A stretch of 64,000 nt of DNA from an uncultured Acidobacteriaceae bacterium (GCA_937879855.1 CALFMO010000068.1:181738-245737), one strand, 5' to 3'; counted from the stretch's first letter, positions 1 to 9,371 are shown. Notes: generated by a model not told the origin, from the letters alone. Program-made: numbers and translations.

Positions 1-2
1 GG

Positions 3-182
3 GTCAAAGAAGCCATTGAAATTCTGATCAAGCGCCGTCATCAGAACGGGCGCTGGCCGCTCAACCTGTGTCACGCTGAACGCATTCCATTGGTGATGGA
101 AACCGCTGTCGGAAGCGCAAGCCGCTGGAACACACTGCGCGCCCTTCGAGTACTGCGCTGGTACAGCAACCCAGAGTTGTGA
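3..182 (+). CDS. C-terminal end of a prenyltransferase/squalene-cyclase-repeat-like protein (partial)
   Basis: An open frame runs in from the left edge and stops at TGA 180-182, giving 59 residues. The text contains HQNGRWPL, a form of the QxxGxW repeat seen in prenyltransferase beta-subunit and squalene-cyclase folds, and ends SRWNTLRALRVLRWY, an ending I associate with conserved uncharacterised proteins of that fold. The catalytic part lies outside the window, so no substrate can be given. The stop codon lies inside a 7-bp tandem repeat. Confidence 0.6.
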   Translation, partial: VKEAIEILIKRRHQNGRWPLNLCHAERIPLVMETAVGSASRWNTLRALRVLRWYSNPEL

Positions 183-194
183 GTTGTGAGTTGT
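174..194. repeat. 7-bp tandem repeat, three copies
   Basis: GAGTTGT occurs three times head to tail (174-180, 181-187, 188-194). The first copy overlaps the last codons and stop of the upstream gene. It looks like simple slippage; no function is evident. Confidence 0.8.
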
Positions 195-713
195 GTCTTT
201 GCTGCTGGTGCTATCAGAAGTTTGCCGGGGAACCTGCCATTCCGAGCGGATAACGAACAAACCGGAGATTGAGCCACGGTGAACAGGAAGATGCCCCAGA
301 TCGGCTTCTCGGAGATGTGGCTAGATGAGGGTAGATAAACGGATAAACATGTGATAAGCGATCCGATCGGGTCGTACTCCCGTCCGGCGGAAACGTGGTG
401 CCTTGCCGACTTATCGGTACCGATCGTCTAGGTATTGTGCAACGGTATCCGTAGCAATGGTTCGGAGCGGTTGTTTGCGGCAGCGTCTGTTGTTCGACTA
501 GAGGGTGGCTGCCCGCCGAACGCCTCTGCTCGAAAAGGAGGACCCGCACCGCTGCTTCGTAAAGGGATTGTCCGCCCACCGCGGAAAAACGTAAGAAGAG
601 TATTCCTCTCCTCCCCACTTCTAGATTACTACGCACCGGGGGCCTTGCGGCAAGACCCGGGCCATGCTGCATCATCGTCAGCTGAAGCACAAGAACCTAC
701 AAAGGGAGGTACG
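183..713. other. Intergenic region, no gene seen
   Basis: No frame here has protein-like composition. A perfect 12-bp palindrome ATCGGTACCGAT (413-424) and an 8-bp palindrome CCGATCGG (363-370) lie about 300 bases before the monooxygenase start and could be regulatory. A frame in phase with the monooxygenase is open from 435, but its residues do not resemble the family, so I treat it as leader sequence. Confidence 0.5.
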
Positions 714-2213
714 ATGAAAGAGCATGCAGTAGTGATTGCAGGAGGAGGCCCGACCGGGATGATGTTGGCAGGCGAGCTGGCGCTGGCAGGCGTCGACGTA
801 GCCATTGTCGAACGCCGCCCTAACCAGGAGCTTGCCGGTTCGCGTGCTGGCGGTCTGAGCTCACGCACTCTCGAGGTTTTCGATCAGCGCGGAATCGTGG
901 ACCGGTTCCTCGCGGAAGGACAAAGAGCCCAAGTCGGTGGATTCGCGGCCATGCGTTTAGACATCAGCAATTTTCCGACCCGGCACAACTACGGGCTGGG
1001 GCTGAGGCAGAAGCATATTGAGCGCATTCTCGCCGGGTGGGTCAGCGAACTGACTGTGCCGATCTATCGCGGCCGTGAATTAACGTGTTTCGCGCAAGAC
1101 GACACTGGCGTCACCATCGAACTGTCCGATGGTGCGTCGCTGCGGGCAAGCTATCTCGTCGGGTGCGATGGAGGCCGCAGTCTGGTCCGCAAAGCTGCTG
1201 GCATTGAGTTTCGAGGATGGGATGCGACGACCAGCAGCATTCTCGCCGAGGCTGAGATGGCGGAGGAGCCGCCATTAGGCATCCATCGCACAGTACTTGG
1301 TATCCATGCCTTCGGCAGGGAGGAGTACGAAATTCGCGACGGCAAGATAGTCTTTGCCAATAAAGGTCCCATAGGCGTCATGGTGACTGAAAAGAATGTC
1401 GGCGCCACGATCGAGCCCACGCTGCGCGATCTCCGCGAAGCACTCGTCGCCGCATGCGGAACAGATTACGGAATCCATAGTCCAACTTGGATTTCCAGGT
1501 TCACCGACATGTCGCGGCAGGCGGCGGCTTACCGCAAGGGCCGGGTTCTCCTCGCTGGCGATGCCGCACACGTGCATTCTCCGGTGGGCGGACAAGGCCT
1601 CAATACCGGTGTGCAGGATGCAGTGAATCTGGGTTGGAAGTTGGCCCAGGTGGTGAAAGGAACATCGCCTGAAGGCTTGCTCGACACGTATCATGTCGAG
1701 CGGCATCCGGTTGCGGCCCGCGTGTTGCGCACGACAATGGCACAGGTCGCATTGCAACGTACTGATGATCGCACTGAAGCCTTGCGTGAAATCGTATCGG
1801 AGCTTCTTGGCATGGAGGAGCCTCGCGAACGGATCGCTGCCGAGATGTCCGGCCTTGGTATCCATTACGATCTCGGCGAGGGGCATCCGCTGGTCGGCCG
1901 CCGCATGCCTGACCTCGAACTGGTCACGCCTGATGGTCCTATGCGTGTCTTTACGCTCCTCCAAAATGCGCGGCCATTGCTCTTGAATCTCGGCGCGCCC
2001 GGCAGGTTCGACATCGCGCCGTGGGCAGATCGCGTTCAGTTGATCGATGCCGAATTCGCAGGTACCTGGAACCTTCCGGCGATTGGGGCGGTCACTGCCC
2101 CCGCCGCCGTCCTGGTTCGGCCCGACGGATATGTGGCTTGGGTGGGAGACCGAACCCAACCGGACCTCACTGACGCGCTAACCACCTGGTTCGGACCGCC
2201 TGCTGCGGCCTAG
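714..2213 (+). CDS. FAD-dependent aromatic monooxygenase (PheA/TfdB, class A flavoprotein)
   Basis: The 499-residue protein has the three hallmarks of single-component flavin hydroxylases: the N-terminal dinucleotide-binding GGGPTG at residues 10-15, a central CDG motif (VGCDGGRS), and the FAD-ribityl motif GDAAH around D283 followed by PVGGQGLN. The C-terminal ~120 residues resemble the thioredoxin-like tail of phenol-hydroxylase and polyketide-hydroxylase types (RdmE, PgaE). By family it would use NAD(P)H and O2 to hydroxylate an aromatic ring in the cytosol; the substrate cannot be read from sequence. I chose ATG 714 because AAAGGGAGG lies just upstream and the family alignment begins there, although the frame is open from 435. 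It stands alone, convergent with the kinase gene. Confidence 0.9.
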   Translation: MKEHAVVIAGGGPTGMMLAGELALAGVDVAIVERRPNQELAGSRAGGLSSRTLEVFDQRGIVDRFLAEGQRAQVGGFAAMRLDISNFPTRHNYGLGLRQKHIERILAGWVSELTVPIYRGRELTCFAQDDTGVTIELSDGASLRASYLVGCDGGRSLVRKAAGIEFRGWDATTSSILAEAEMAEEPPLGIHRTVLGIHAFGREEYEIRDGKIVFANKGPIGVMVTEKNVGATIEPTLRDLREALVAACGTDYGIHSPTWISRFTDMSRQAAAYRKGRVLLAGDAAHVHSPVGGQGLNTGVQDAVNLGWKLAQVVKGTSPEGLLDTYHVERHPVAARVLRTTMAQVALQRTDDRTEALREIVSELLGMEEPRERIAAEMSGLGIHYDLGEGHPLVGRRMPDLELVTPDGPMRVFTLLQNARPLLLNLGAPGRFDIAPWADRVQLIDAEFAGTWNLPAIGAVTAPAAVLVRPDGYVAWVGDRTQPDLTDALTTWFGPPAAA

Positions 2214-2291
2214 CGCACCGGTTCCAGGCTCGTTTCTGGACAGTTCCCGGACTGCGACAACTCGTCCGGAGTCGGCCAAAGCGGGTTCTGA

Positions 2292-5051
2292 CTACTTCCC
2301 TGGAGAATTCTGAATCAATACCAGATCCGAAGGAGAATCTCCGCGCACTAGGGCCAGGCTCTTGCCATCGGGCGACCATTGATAAGAGTAGATTTTGAGG
2401 GAACCGAAGTTCGTCAACTGTCGGCCGGGGCCGCCGTCCAGCGGTTGCAGCCACAAATTGTCCACTCCCTTTTCACGGACAGGGTAGACGATACCTTTGC
2501 CGTCGGGGCTAAAGCGGGGTTGCCCCTGATGCCGCGGGTCGTACTCGAACATTCGCAGGACCTGGCCGGAATCAAGAGAAACCAGGGAGATCGTTGGCCT
2601 CTGGGCTTTGAAATCGTAGGTGCCCAGCACAACCGTCTTTCCGTCGCGGGCAACGTCAAAACCGGCGTTGAATGCCGCAAAATCCTTTGTAACTCGTTCC
2701 GGCTGACCTCCGTCGATGGACACTTTCATATAGGCAGGAACGGTCATATCTATATAAAGGACGGTTTTGCCATCCGGGGAGCACATCGGAAACATATCTC
2801 TCTTGCCCTCGGTGAGACGGTGCAATCCGGTGCCATCCGCTTCACTGCGCCAGATGTTTACCGAGAGGGTCTTCAACATCCCGCGCGCGAAAACAAGGTG
2901 GCCGTCGCTGCAGCCGTTAGGCTGCATCGCCGCAGACTCCTTTTCGGAAGCGATCTCCCCCTTGAGTTCGCCGTTCGGGCTGATCTCCCGAATAGATGAC
3001 CCCTGCTCCGTCAGCAGATTGTTGTCTCTCGCCCACGCGACCACCGGCACGGGGTCTCCTGAACTAACCTGCCTAGCGTCGGAGTAATCGGCCTTTAGGC
3101 CTGAACTCACATAGACGTCGCGCACCGACTGGCGCATGACAGTGGCAATCGTCGCGCCGTCGGCGGAGACACTCAAGTTGGCATAGTCATTCGTGTCGGC
3201 GGTAATTGGACGAAACTTACCATCCAGATAACTGATCAGCCCAACCTGCTGCCGGCTGAAGTTTGTTTCCAGGCTTGAGTAAATTACTGCCAAGGCTCTT
3301 CCATCGGGCAGCCAGGACACGTTGGATAGCACTGTGTATGGCGGCCTGGATATCGTCCTCTGGGCACCGGTGTCCGGATCAATCGAAATCACTGCGCTTA
3401 TGCTGTCTTCCGCCTGATCGAAGATCGTACCGGCGATCGCCTTTCCATCCGGCGACCAGGCTGAATCCGACACCACATTGGCCATTGGACCGGCGAAAAT
3501 GCTCTTTTCGTTGCTGCCGTCGGCATTTGCGATGAGGAGGTGGTACTTGCCAGGGTCGGGATCGTTGGCGCGTACGAAAGCGAAGCGCCGCCCGTCGGAA
3601 GAAAAACTTGGATTCGTGTCTATATCCTTAACCAGAAGTTGTGGAGTTCCACCCAGCACGGGGATGCGGTATAGATCGTACTCCTGAGACGCAGGGCCGC
3701 TGACCAATAGGGTATGCGAAAAGTAAATGTGGCCGCCATCGGGAGAGAAGCGCAGGGCGGCGTACTGCACATGCTCGGCCGGAATGATCTGCACGTTGCT
3801 TTCGCTGGCCAGATGGCGCAGCCACAGGGATTCATTACCCTCGCTATTCAACACGTAGGCCAGGTAGTTTCCGTCGGGAGACATGGCGCCGATCCGCGCA
3901 TTGTGAGTGCCGTTGATCTTGGTGATCTTGATGCTCTGGAAAGGCTGGCTACGGGCGAAGAAAAACAGGCTGTATATGCCGAATGCAGCCGCGGCGATCA
4001 GTAGCAGTATGACAGCGACCATGACTCCAACGCCGGCTTTATGCTGGCGCGCGGCCGCGACCAGGGCCGAACCACTGGAGCCGCGCTCGGCTCCTGCGAC
4101 GGGCACGGTTGCACTCGAAACGCGAACGGCCGCGGAATCCTGAACCTGGAGCCCTCCGGATTCGGTGTCGCGCTTGAGCCGCTTGAGATCACTTCTAAGT
4201 TCGGCCGCGGCTTGGTAGCGCAGTTCGCGATTCTTCTCCAGCAGCTTGCTGATGATGTCTTCCAGCTTGGGTGGTACTGTCGGATTCAACCGTATCGGCG
4301 GCAGCGGAGTTCGATTGAGGATACCGTCGAAGATGGTTGCTGAAGTTTCTCCCGGGAAAGGCAAGGCTCCTGTGGCCATTTCATACAGCACTGTCCCGAA
4401 GGAAAATAAATCGGTGCGGGCATCGAGATCCTTGCCCTTGGCCTGCTCCGGGGACATGTAAGCGACGGTGCCAACCGCCGCGCCGGGGCTTGTCAGAAGC
4501 TCATGGCTGTCGGCGATGGTGGCCGCTGTGGGCCCCACCGACTGCGCTTTCGGCAGGAGGGCAACTTTGGCCAGCCCAAAGTCCAGGATCTTGGCGTGCC
4601 CCCGTTTGGTGATAAAGATATTAGCAGGCTTAATATCGCGATGAACAATACCTCCGGTGTGCGCGGCGTCCAGCGCATCCGCCACCTCGATGGCTACCTC
4701 CAGCAGCGTCTCAGACTCTAATGGTCGTCCCGCGATGCGGTGCCTGAGTGTGACGCCATCGAGAAACTCCATCACGATGAACGTCTGCCCATCCTGCTCG
4801 TTGATTTCATGAATTGTGCAAATGTTGGGATGGTTCAGAGCAGAAGCGGCCTTTGCTTCACGGCGAAAGCGGCCCAAGACTTGAGCATCTTTGGCCACTT
4901 CGTCGGGCAAAAACTTCAACGCAACAAAGCGATCGAGTTTGGTGTCCTCGGCTTTGAATACTACGCCCATCCCGCCGGCGCCCAGCTTGTCGATGATGCG
5001 ATAGTGCAAGATGGTTTGGCCGATCATGGGAGACGCTTGTCGCAGGAGCAT
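2292..5051 (-). CDS. Transmembrane Ser/Thr protein kinase with C-terminal TolB/PD40 beta-propeller
   Basis: The 919-residue protein starts with a Hanks-type kinase domain: glycine loop LGAGGMG (23-29), Lys46 in VALKFL, catalytic HRD (137-139), and DFG (157-159). A hydrophobic stretch at about residues 342-366 is the single membrane segment. The rest is a repeated SPDG.. pattern (SPDGNYLAYV, SPDGGHIYFS, SPDGKAIAG) typical of PD40/TolB propellers, which probably lies outside the membrane as a sensor. This architecture is very common in Acidobacteriota. The start may be the internal Met9 (position 5027, MIGQTILHYRI), where homologues usually begin. No cognate substrate gene is obvious nearby. 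Confidence 0.92.
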   Translation of the reverse strand: MLLRQASPMIGQTILHYRIIDKLGAGGMGVVFKAEDTKLDRFVALKFLPDEVAKDAQVLGRFRREAKAASALNHPNICTIHEINEQDGQTFIVMEFLDGVTLRHRIAGRPLESETLLEVAIEVADALDAAHTGGIVHRDIKPANIFITKRGHAKILDFGLAKVALLPKAQSVGPTAATIADSHELLTSPGAAVGTVAYMSPEQAKGKDLDARTDLFSFGTVLYEMATGALPFPGETSATIFDGILNRTPLPPIRLNPTVPPKLEDIISKLLEKNRELRYQAAAELRSDLKRLKRDTESGGLQVQDSAAVRVSSATVPVAGAERGSSGSALVAAARQHKAGVGVMVAVILLLIAAAAFGIYSLFFFARSQPFQSIKITKINGTHNARIGAMSPDGNYLAYVLNSEGNESLWLRHLASESNVQIIPAEHVQYAALRFSPDGGHIYFSHTLLVSGPASQEYDLYRIPVLGGTPQLLVKDIDTNPSFSSDGRRFAFVRANDPDPGKYHLLIANADGSNEKSIFAGPMANVVSDSAWSPDGKAIAGTIFDQAEDSISAVISIDPDTGAQRTISRPPYTVLSNVSWLPDGRALAVIYSSLETNFSRQQVGLISYLDGKFRPITADTNDYANLSVSADGATIATVMRQSVRDVYVSSGLKADYSDARQVSSGDPVPVVAWARDNNLLTEQGSSIREISPNGELKGEIASEKESAAMQPNGCSDGHLVFARGMLKTLSVNIWRSEADGTGLHRLTEGKRDMFPMCSPDGKTVLYIDMTVPAYMKVSIDGGQPERVTKDFAAFNAGFDVARDGKTVVLGTYDFKAQRPTISLVSLDSGQVLRMFEYDPRHQGQPRFSPDGKGIVYPVREKGVDNLWLQPLDGGPGRQLTNFGSLKIYSYQWSPDGKSLALVRGDSPSDLVLIQNSPGK

Positions 5052-5324
5052 TCATCTTAAGGACGGGGTCGAGGCTAGTCAACGTGTTCGCAGTTCTGGG
5101 CGAAGCGCACGGAGCAGTAAACTTTGGCACCCCTTGGGTGTAACGAGCAATCAGGAAACTATTCCGCTCCAGAAGTCGGCTTCTAGGAAGTCTGCCGCTG
5201 ACAATCGCTGAGATTCCTCCCGAGCGACTGGCGATACAGAAGTTGGCTGTGTTTTCGAGATTCGTACCGACAAACGCGCATCTGGGAAGTTTAAGGGCAC
5301 TCTTTGGGGTCGGACTGCGTCTCT

Positions 5325-5909
5325 CTATTTGATTGGCCGCGAACCCGTGATGAGGATGTCCACAAGTCTCCTGGCGCTTTGCTGCCAGTCAGGACCGGAC
5401 GCCACGTGGGAGACGCCGATAAGTGCGCGGAGCAGATCGAATGGCTCCAGATCTCTGCGTACGTCGCCGTTCTTAATCGCGCGTTTCACCAGCGCATCAA
5501 TCGCTCCTTGAATCTGAGCGCGTGAACCTTCATATAGCTTCGAGGGGCCTCCGACGTATGCGTTCAGTGCAGGGGCGATGATTTGCTTCGTCGCAATGTA
5601 ATCGACGAATAACAGCATCCAGGCTCGCAGAGCTTCGATCGGAGACATAGCCGCAGCGAATCTTCGCTCGGCTGTGGCCAGTTTTTCCACCTCAGTCCGA
5701 TAGACCGCTTCGATCAGCGCATCTCGCGTAGGAAAGTGGCGATACAGAGTTCCCGCTCCAACACCTGCCTCTTTGGCGATGTCGTCAAGGCTGGCGTTCG
5801 CGCCGAACCGAGTAAACGCCTCCTTCGCCACCTCCAGAATGCGCTCGCGGTTCCGCTGCGCGTCGGTGCGCGGTTTTCGCGTGACAATTTTCTGATTCTT
5901 GGGTGGCAT
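5325..5909 (-). CDS. TetR-family repressor of the divergent reductase operon
   Basis: This 194-residue protein has a classical TetR N-terminus: RERILEVAKEAFTRFG, then the helix-turn-helix ASLDDIAKEAGVGAGTLYRHF, then a C-terminal ligand-binding domain with no recognisable motif. ATG 5909 (MPPKNQ) is preferred to the upstream in-frame ATG 6002, because that upstream stretch consists of the operator region. The gene is divergent from a small protein/SDR/SDR/AKR operon and the shared 130-bp gap holds two copies of a perfect inverted repeat. Autoregulation and control of that operon are therefore likely; the ligand is unknown, perhaps an aldehyde or quinone-like substrate of the reductases. Confidence 0.9.
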   Translation of the reverse strand: MPPKNQKIVTRKPRTDAQRNRERILEVAKEAFTRFGANASLDDIAKEAGVGAGTLYRHFPTRDALIEAVYRTEVEKLATAERRFAAAMSPIEALRAWMLLFVDYIATKQIIAPALNAYVGGPSKLYEGSRAQIQGAIDALVKRAIKNGDVRRDLEPFDLLRALIGVSHVASGPDWQQSARRLVDILITGSRPIK

Positions 5910-5922
5910 AAAAAAAACTTGC

Positions 5923-5974
5923 AACCGGAGATAGTCTCCGGTTATCTTATATACTGATTCGGAGACACTCTCCG
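5923..5974. promoter_or_regulatory. Twin TetR operators, CGGAGA-N3-TCTCCG
   Basis: Two perfect inverted repeats lie between the TetR gene and its divergent operon: 5926-5940 (CGGAGA TAG TCTCCG, extendable to an AACCGGAGA arm) and 5960-5974 (CGGAGA CAC TCTCCG). Their centres are 34 bp apart, a little over three helical turns, so dimers would bind on a similar face of the DNA. Between them is AT-rich TTATCTTATATACTG, which could hold a -10 element. The placement strongly suggests repressor sites for the adjacent TetR protein. Confidence 0.8.
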
Positions 5975-6042
5975 TTTTATCCGGAACGCGGCGGCCTGTC
6001 AATAGCGGTCCCCGGGTTCTCCGGGTTCGAGAGGTAAGGAAT

Positions 6043-6330
6043 ATGAATCCACTCGCTCGTTACAAACTGTCAAGAAATTGCGGCGACCTCATAACGATGG
6101 CTGAGAGAGAGTTGTCAGCATTCTTCAGCGCCGTCACCCAGTCGTTCGGGCCAGAACAGGCGGAACTCTCAGCAGAAGATTGGTTGCAGGAGATGATCGA
6201 GATCGATGATCTGCCCACTTCAGCCCGCGAATGGCGATTGATCACTGCGAAGGTTTCGACTCGACTCGCAAGTCGAGTGAGCGCTTCGTCCCTGTCGTCG
6301 TCGCTATCGACTGAACCACAAATTGCTTAG
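6043..6330 (+). CDS. Small conserved protein, function unknown
   Basis: This 95-residue acidic protein begins MNPLARYKLSRN and contains ITMAERELSAFFSAV and SAEDWLQEMIEID, which look like helical, protein-like text with no membrane segment or metal motif. It is the first gene after the TetR-controlled promoter and its stop lies 12 bases before the next start, so it is probably co-transcribed with the SDR and AKR genes. The last 20 residues are Ser-rich and less ordered. I do not recognise a family with a known function. Confidence 0.65.
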   Translation: MNPLARYKLSRNCGDLITMAERELSAFFSAVTQSFGPEQAELSAEDWLQEMIEIDDLPTSAREWRLITAKVSTRLASRVSASSLSSSLSTEPQIA

Positions 6331-6342
6331 GAGGAAAAGAAT

Positions 6343-7257
6343 ATGCGTGTTTTTGTCACCGGCGCTACAGGCTTTATTGGTACGGCAGTCGTCCGAGAAC
6401 TGATCGACGCTGGTCATCAGGTGCTCGGCCTCGCTCGCTCGGGCGCGGCAGCCAAGTCCCTTGTCGCGGCGGGAGCCGGCGTACATCGCGGTTCGCTCGA
6501 GGATCTCGAAAGTCTTCGCAGAGGCGCAGCGGCTGCCGACGGAGTGATCCACAGCGCTTTTATCCACGATTTCTCAAACTATGGGCCTGCCGCCGAGGCG
6601 GATCGGCGGGCCATCGAGACTCTCGGCGGCGCGCTCGCGGGCTCTGATCGCCCGTTGATCGTCACTTCCGGAACCTTGCTCGTTCAACGCCAAGGCTCGC
6701 GCGCAACAGAAGGGGATGTGTCCAATCCCAACTCCCCCCGCAAGTCGGAGGAGGCGGTGCCTGCGCTGGCGGCACGTGGAATCCGCGCATCGGTGCTGCG
6801 GCTTCCGCCATCGGTCCACGGCAACGGTGATCACGGCTTTGTACCGCGCTTGATTAGCATCGCACGGGAAAAGGGCGTTTCCGCATTTATAGGGGACGGA
6901 CTCAACCGCTGGCCCGCGGTGCATCGACTCGATGCTGCTCATCTCTACAGGCTTGCGCTTGAGAAAGGCTCCGCTGCAGCCCGATATCACGGCGTGGCCG
7001 ACGAGGGCGTAGCGACTCGCGAGATCGCTGAGGTCATCGGCCGGCAGTTAAACGTACCGGTCGTCAGCAAGTCTCGGGAGGAAGCAGCCGATCATTTTGG
7101 TTGGATAGGTAATTTCTTTGGCATAGACGGTCCGGCTTCCAGCACGCTGACGCAGGTACGGCTGGGATGGCGACCGGTTCAGCCTGGACTCATTGCCGAC
7201 CTGAACGCGGAGCACTATTTCGAACATGCCGCAGACGCCGTCCCTTTGCATGGCTAG
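6343..7257 (+). CDS. Extended SDR family NAD-dependent epimerase/reductase
   Basis: The 304-residue protein opens MRVFVTGATGFIGTAVVREL, the GxxGxxG Rossmann motif of extended short-chain dehydrogenases, and keeps AAADGVIHSAF in the next strand and a SGTLL strand. The usual YxxxK pair is not evident after that strand, as in several atypical SDRs similar to YbjT/NAD-dependent epimerases. A strong Shine-Dalgarno (GGAGGAAAAG) precedes ATG 6343. It is the second gene of the TetR-controlled reductase operon. The substrate is not predictable; by neighbours it may act on small carbonyl compounds. Confidence 0.88.
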   Translation: MRVFVTGATGFIGTAVVRELIDAGHQVLGLARSGAAAKSLVAAGAGVHRGSLEDLESLRRGAAAADGVIHSAFIHDFSNYGPAAEADRRAIETLGGALAGSDRPLIVTSGTLLVQRQGSRATEGDVSNPNSPRKSEEAVPALAARGIRASVLRLPPSVHGNGDHGFVPRLISIAREKGVSAFIGDGLNRWPAVHRLDAAHLYRLALEKGSAAARYHGVADEGVATREIAEVIGRQLNVPVVSKSREEAADHFGWIGNFFGIDGPASSTLTQVRLGWRPVQPGLIADLNAEHYFEHAADAVPLHG

Positions 7258-7315
7258 CGCGGGACCGGATCCATGAACCGTGACATCGAACGTATAAGTA
7301 CAAGGAGATAGAAAA

Positions 7316-8308
7316 ATGACGAACATACTTCAGACAACTTCATTTGGGGCAACTTCGACCACAGACGACGTTTTGTCCGGCGTGAATCTGAAGGGCAAAC
7401 GAATTCTCGTAACCGGTGTTTCGGCCGGCCTCGGCGTGGAAACGGCGCGCTCCCTGGCCGCTCACGGCGCTCAGGTTGTAGGTGCGGCACGGGATTTGAA
7501 CAAGGCCAAAGCTGCAACCGAACAAGTGCGAAAGGACGCCGCGACTAAAGGCGGAAGCTTCGAACTGGTTGAACTCGATCTTGCCAACCTTAAGAGCGTG
7601 CGTGCATGCGCAGATCAACTGCTGGCAAAAGGGGAACCCTTCGATGTGGTCATCGCCAATGCCGGCGTAATGGCCACACCATTTGGCCATACGGCTGACG
7701 GCTTTGAGACTCAGTTTGGCACCAATCATTTAGGCCACTTCGTCCTGGTCAATCGTATTGCGGGTCTCATTCGCGCCGGTGGGCGGCTTATCAATCTGTC
7801 GTCTTCGGGGCATCGCTACTCGAACGTTGACCTTGAGGACCCAGGTTTCGAGCACACGCCCTATGATCCGTTTGTTGCCTATGGCCGATCCAAAACGGCG
7901 AACATCCTCTTCGCCGTTGCCTTCGACAAACGGCACCGGGGCCAGGGTGTGCGGGCCGCAGCTGTTCATCCGGGAGGCATTCGAACGGAACTGGATCGCC
8001 ACATCGATTCCAGCCGCCTCGAAAAAATCGTCCAAGAGATCAATCAGCAACTCGCGGCACAGGGTAAGGCGCCCTTCCAGTTCAAGACCGTCCCGCAGGG
8101 AGCTGCGACATCGGTGTGGGCTGCTGTGGTCGCCCCAGCTGACGAAATCGGTGGGCGATATTGCGAGAACTGCCATGTCGGCCAAATCGTGCCGGACCAC
8201 GTGACCATCACCGCCATCAGCGAAGGCGTACGTGGTTATGCGCTGGATGCAAATAATGCCGAGGCGCTCTGGAAGAAGAGTGAAGAGCTGGTGGGAGAAT
8301 CTTTTTAG
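7316..8308 (+). CDS. Short-chain dehydrogenase/reductase (classical-type, retinol-dehydrogenase-like)
   Basis: The 330-residue protein has the cofactor motif TGVSAGLGVETAR (TGxxxGxG), NAGVMATP (NAG motif), the active-site Ser in INLSSSGH, and YGRSKTAN (YxxxK). It fits the WW-domain oxidoreductase/retinol dehydrogenase-like branch, which reduces or oxidises alcohols and carbonyls with NADP(H). It carries a C-terminal ~20-residue region (ALDANNAEALWKKSEELVG) usual for the branch. SD AAGGAGAT lies upstream of ATG 7316. It is the third gene of the operon, followed by an aldo-keto reductase. Confidence 0.9.
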   Translation: MTNILQTTSFGATSTTDDVLSGVNLKGKRILVTGVSAGLGVETARSLAAHGAQVVGAARDLNKAKAATEQVRKDAATKGGSFELVELDLANLKSVRACADQLLAKGEPFDVVIANAGVMATPFGHTADGFETQFGTNHLGHFVLVNRIAGLIRAGGRLINLSSSGHRYSNVDLEDPGFEHTPYDPFVAYGRSKTANILFAVAFDKRHRGQGVRAAAVHPGGIRTELDRHIDSSRLEKIVQEINQQLAAQGKAPFQFKTVPQGAATSVWAAVVAPADEIGGRYCENCHVGQIVPDHVTITAISEGVRGYALDANNAEALWKKSEELVGESF

Positions 8309-8363
8309 TTCTCTTCACTGCAAACAGCGAACAGTTCCAGAAAGAATGGAATGGAGGAACGAA

Positions 8364-9257
8364 ATGATTGAACAGACTGATCTGGCCGGCAACTTCACTC
8401 TGCATGGCACGTCGATAACGGTGAACCGCATGGGTTACGGCGCGATGCAACTCGCCGGGCGAGATGGCAACAAGCTGGTATGGGGGCCTCCGCGCGATAT
8501 CGATGCAGCGATCGCTGTTCTACGAGAGGCCGTCGCGAGTGGGGTGAACCACATCGATACATCCGACTTTTACGGTCCCCATGTCACCAACCAGATCGTT
8601 CGAAAGGCGCTGCATCCCTATCCCGAAGATCTGGTGATTGTCACGAAAGTCAGCGTCCGGCGCGGTGAGGATGGATCATGGATTCCGGCTTTCTCACGCG
8701 AAGATCTGACTGCCGCGGTTCACGACAACCTCCGCAATCTGGGACTCGATGTGCTCGATGTGGTCAACCTGCGCAGTATGTTTAGCATCCATGAACCCGC
8801 CGAGGGATCGATCGAGGCACCGCTCACGGTTCTGGCCGAACTTCAGCAAAAGGGTTTGGTGCGTCATATCGGTCTCAGCAACGTCACGCCCGCGCAGATC
8901 GCGGAAGCCCGACAGACCGTTCCGATCGTCTGCGTACAAAACGAATACAACCTCGCGCATCGCACCGATGATGGACTCATAGCCGATCTTGCTCGTGACG
9001 GCATCGCCTACGTACCATTCTTTCCACTCGGCGGATTCACTCCACTCCAGTCGACTACGCTGTCCGATGTCGCCGCGGGCCTCGGCGCGACGCCCATGCA
9101 GGTTGCGCTAGCCTGGCTTCTCCAGCGATCGCCCAATATGCTGGTCATCCCGGGAACATCTTCCATCGAGCATCTTCGCGAGAATCTTCAGGCTTCGAGA
9201 CTCCAAATTCCCACTGAAGTGATTGCCGATCTCGATTCAATCGGCGGAAGAGCCTAA
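8364..9257 (+). CDS. Aldo/keto reductase family oxidoreductase
   Basis: The 297-residue TIM-barrel protein contains the AKR signatures: VNHIDTSDFYGPH with the catalytic Asp and Tyr, and VTKVSVRRG with the catalytic Lys. The C-terminal IPGTSSIEHLRENL is the cofactor-binding segment. By family it reduces aldehydes or ketones with NADPH. The frame is open from 8232 but the real start is ATG 8364, which has SD GGAGGAACG and matches the family N-terminus; the upstream text overlaps the end of the SDR gene. It is the last gene of the TetR-controlled operon. Confidence 0.9.
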   Translation: MIEQTDLAGNFTLHGTSITVNRMGYGAMQLAGRDGNKLVWGPPRDIDAAIAVLREAVASGVNHIDTSDFYGPHVTNQIVRKALHPYPEDLVIVTKVSVRRGEDGSWIPAFSREDLTAAVHDNLRNLGLDVLDVVNLRSMFSIHEPAEGSIEAPLTVLAELQQKGLVRHIGLSNVTPAQIAEARQTVPIVCVQNEYNLAHRTDDGLIADLARDGIAYVPFFPLGGFTPLQSTTLSDVAAGLGATPMQVALAWLLQRSPNMLVIPGTSSIEHLRENLQASRLQIPTEVIADLDSIGGRA

Positions 9258-9371
9258 AATGGGAGACAGACATCTAAGAGCGAGTCTGCGATATCCCCAG
9301 AGAGTTGGTCCTCTCTTCCCTGCGGTTATGTTTCGGAACTTAGTATCGCCTACAAGGACGAACTGACCAAT

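Noticed and set aside
214..690. 158-codon open frame on the - strand before the monooxygenase
   Set aside because: Composition is not protein-like (Arg/Ser/Pro-rich), there is no ribosome site, and it partly covers the monooxygenase leader.
1275..2159. 294-codon open frame antisense to the FAD monooxygenase
   Set aside because: Shadow of the high-GC coding strand; the + strand gene has all family motifs.
5171..5184. Small inverted repeat AGAAG-N4-CTTCT between kinase and TetR genes as terminator
   Set aside because: Five-base arms with no T-run are too weak to call.
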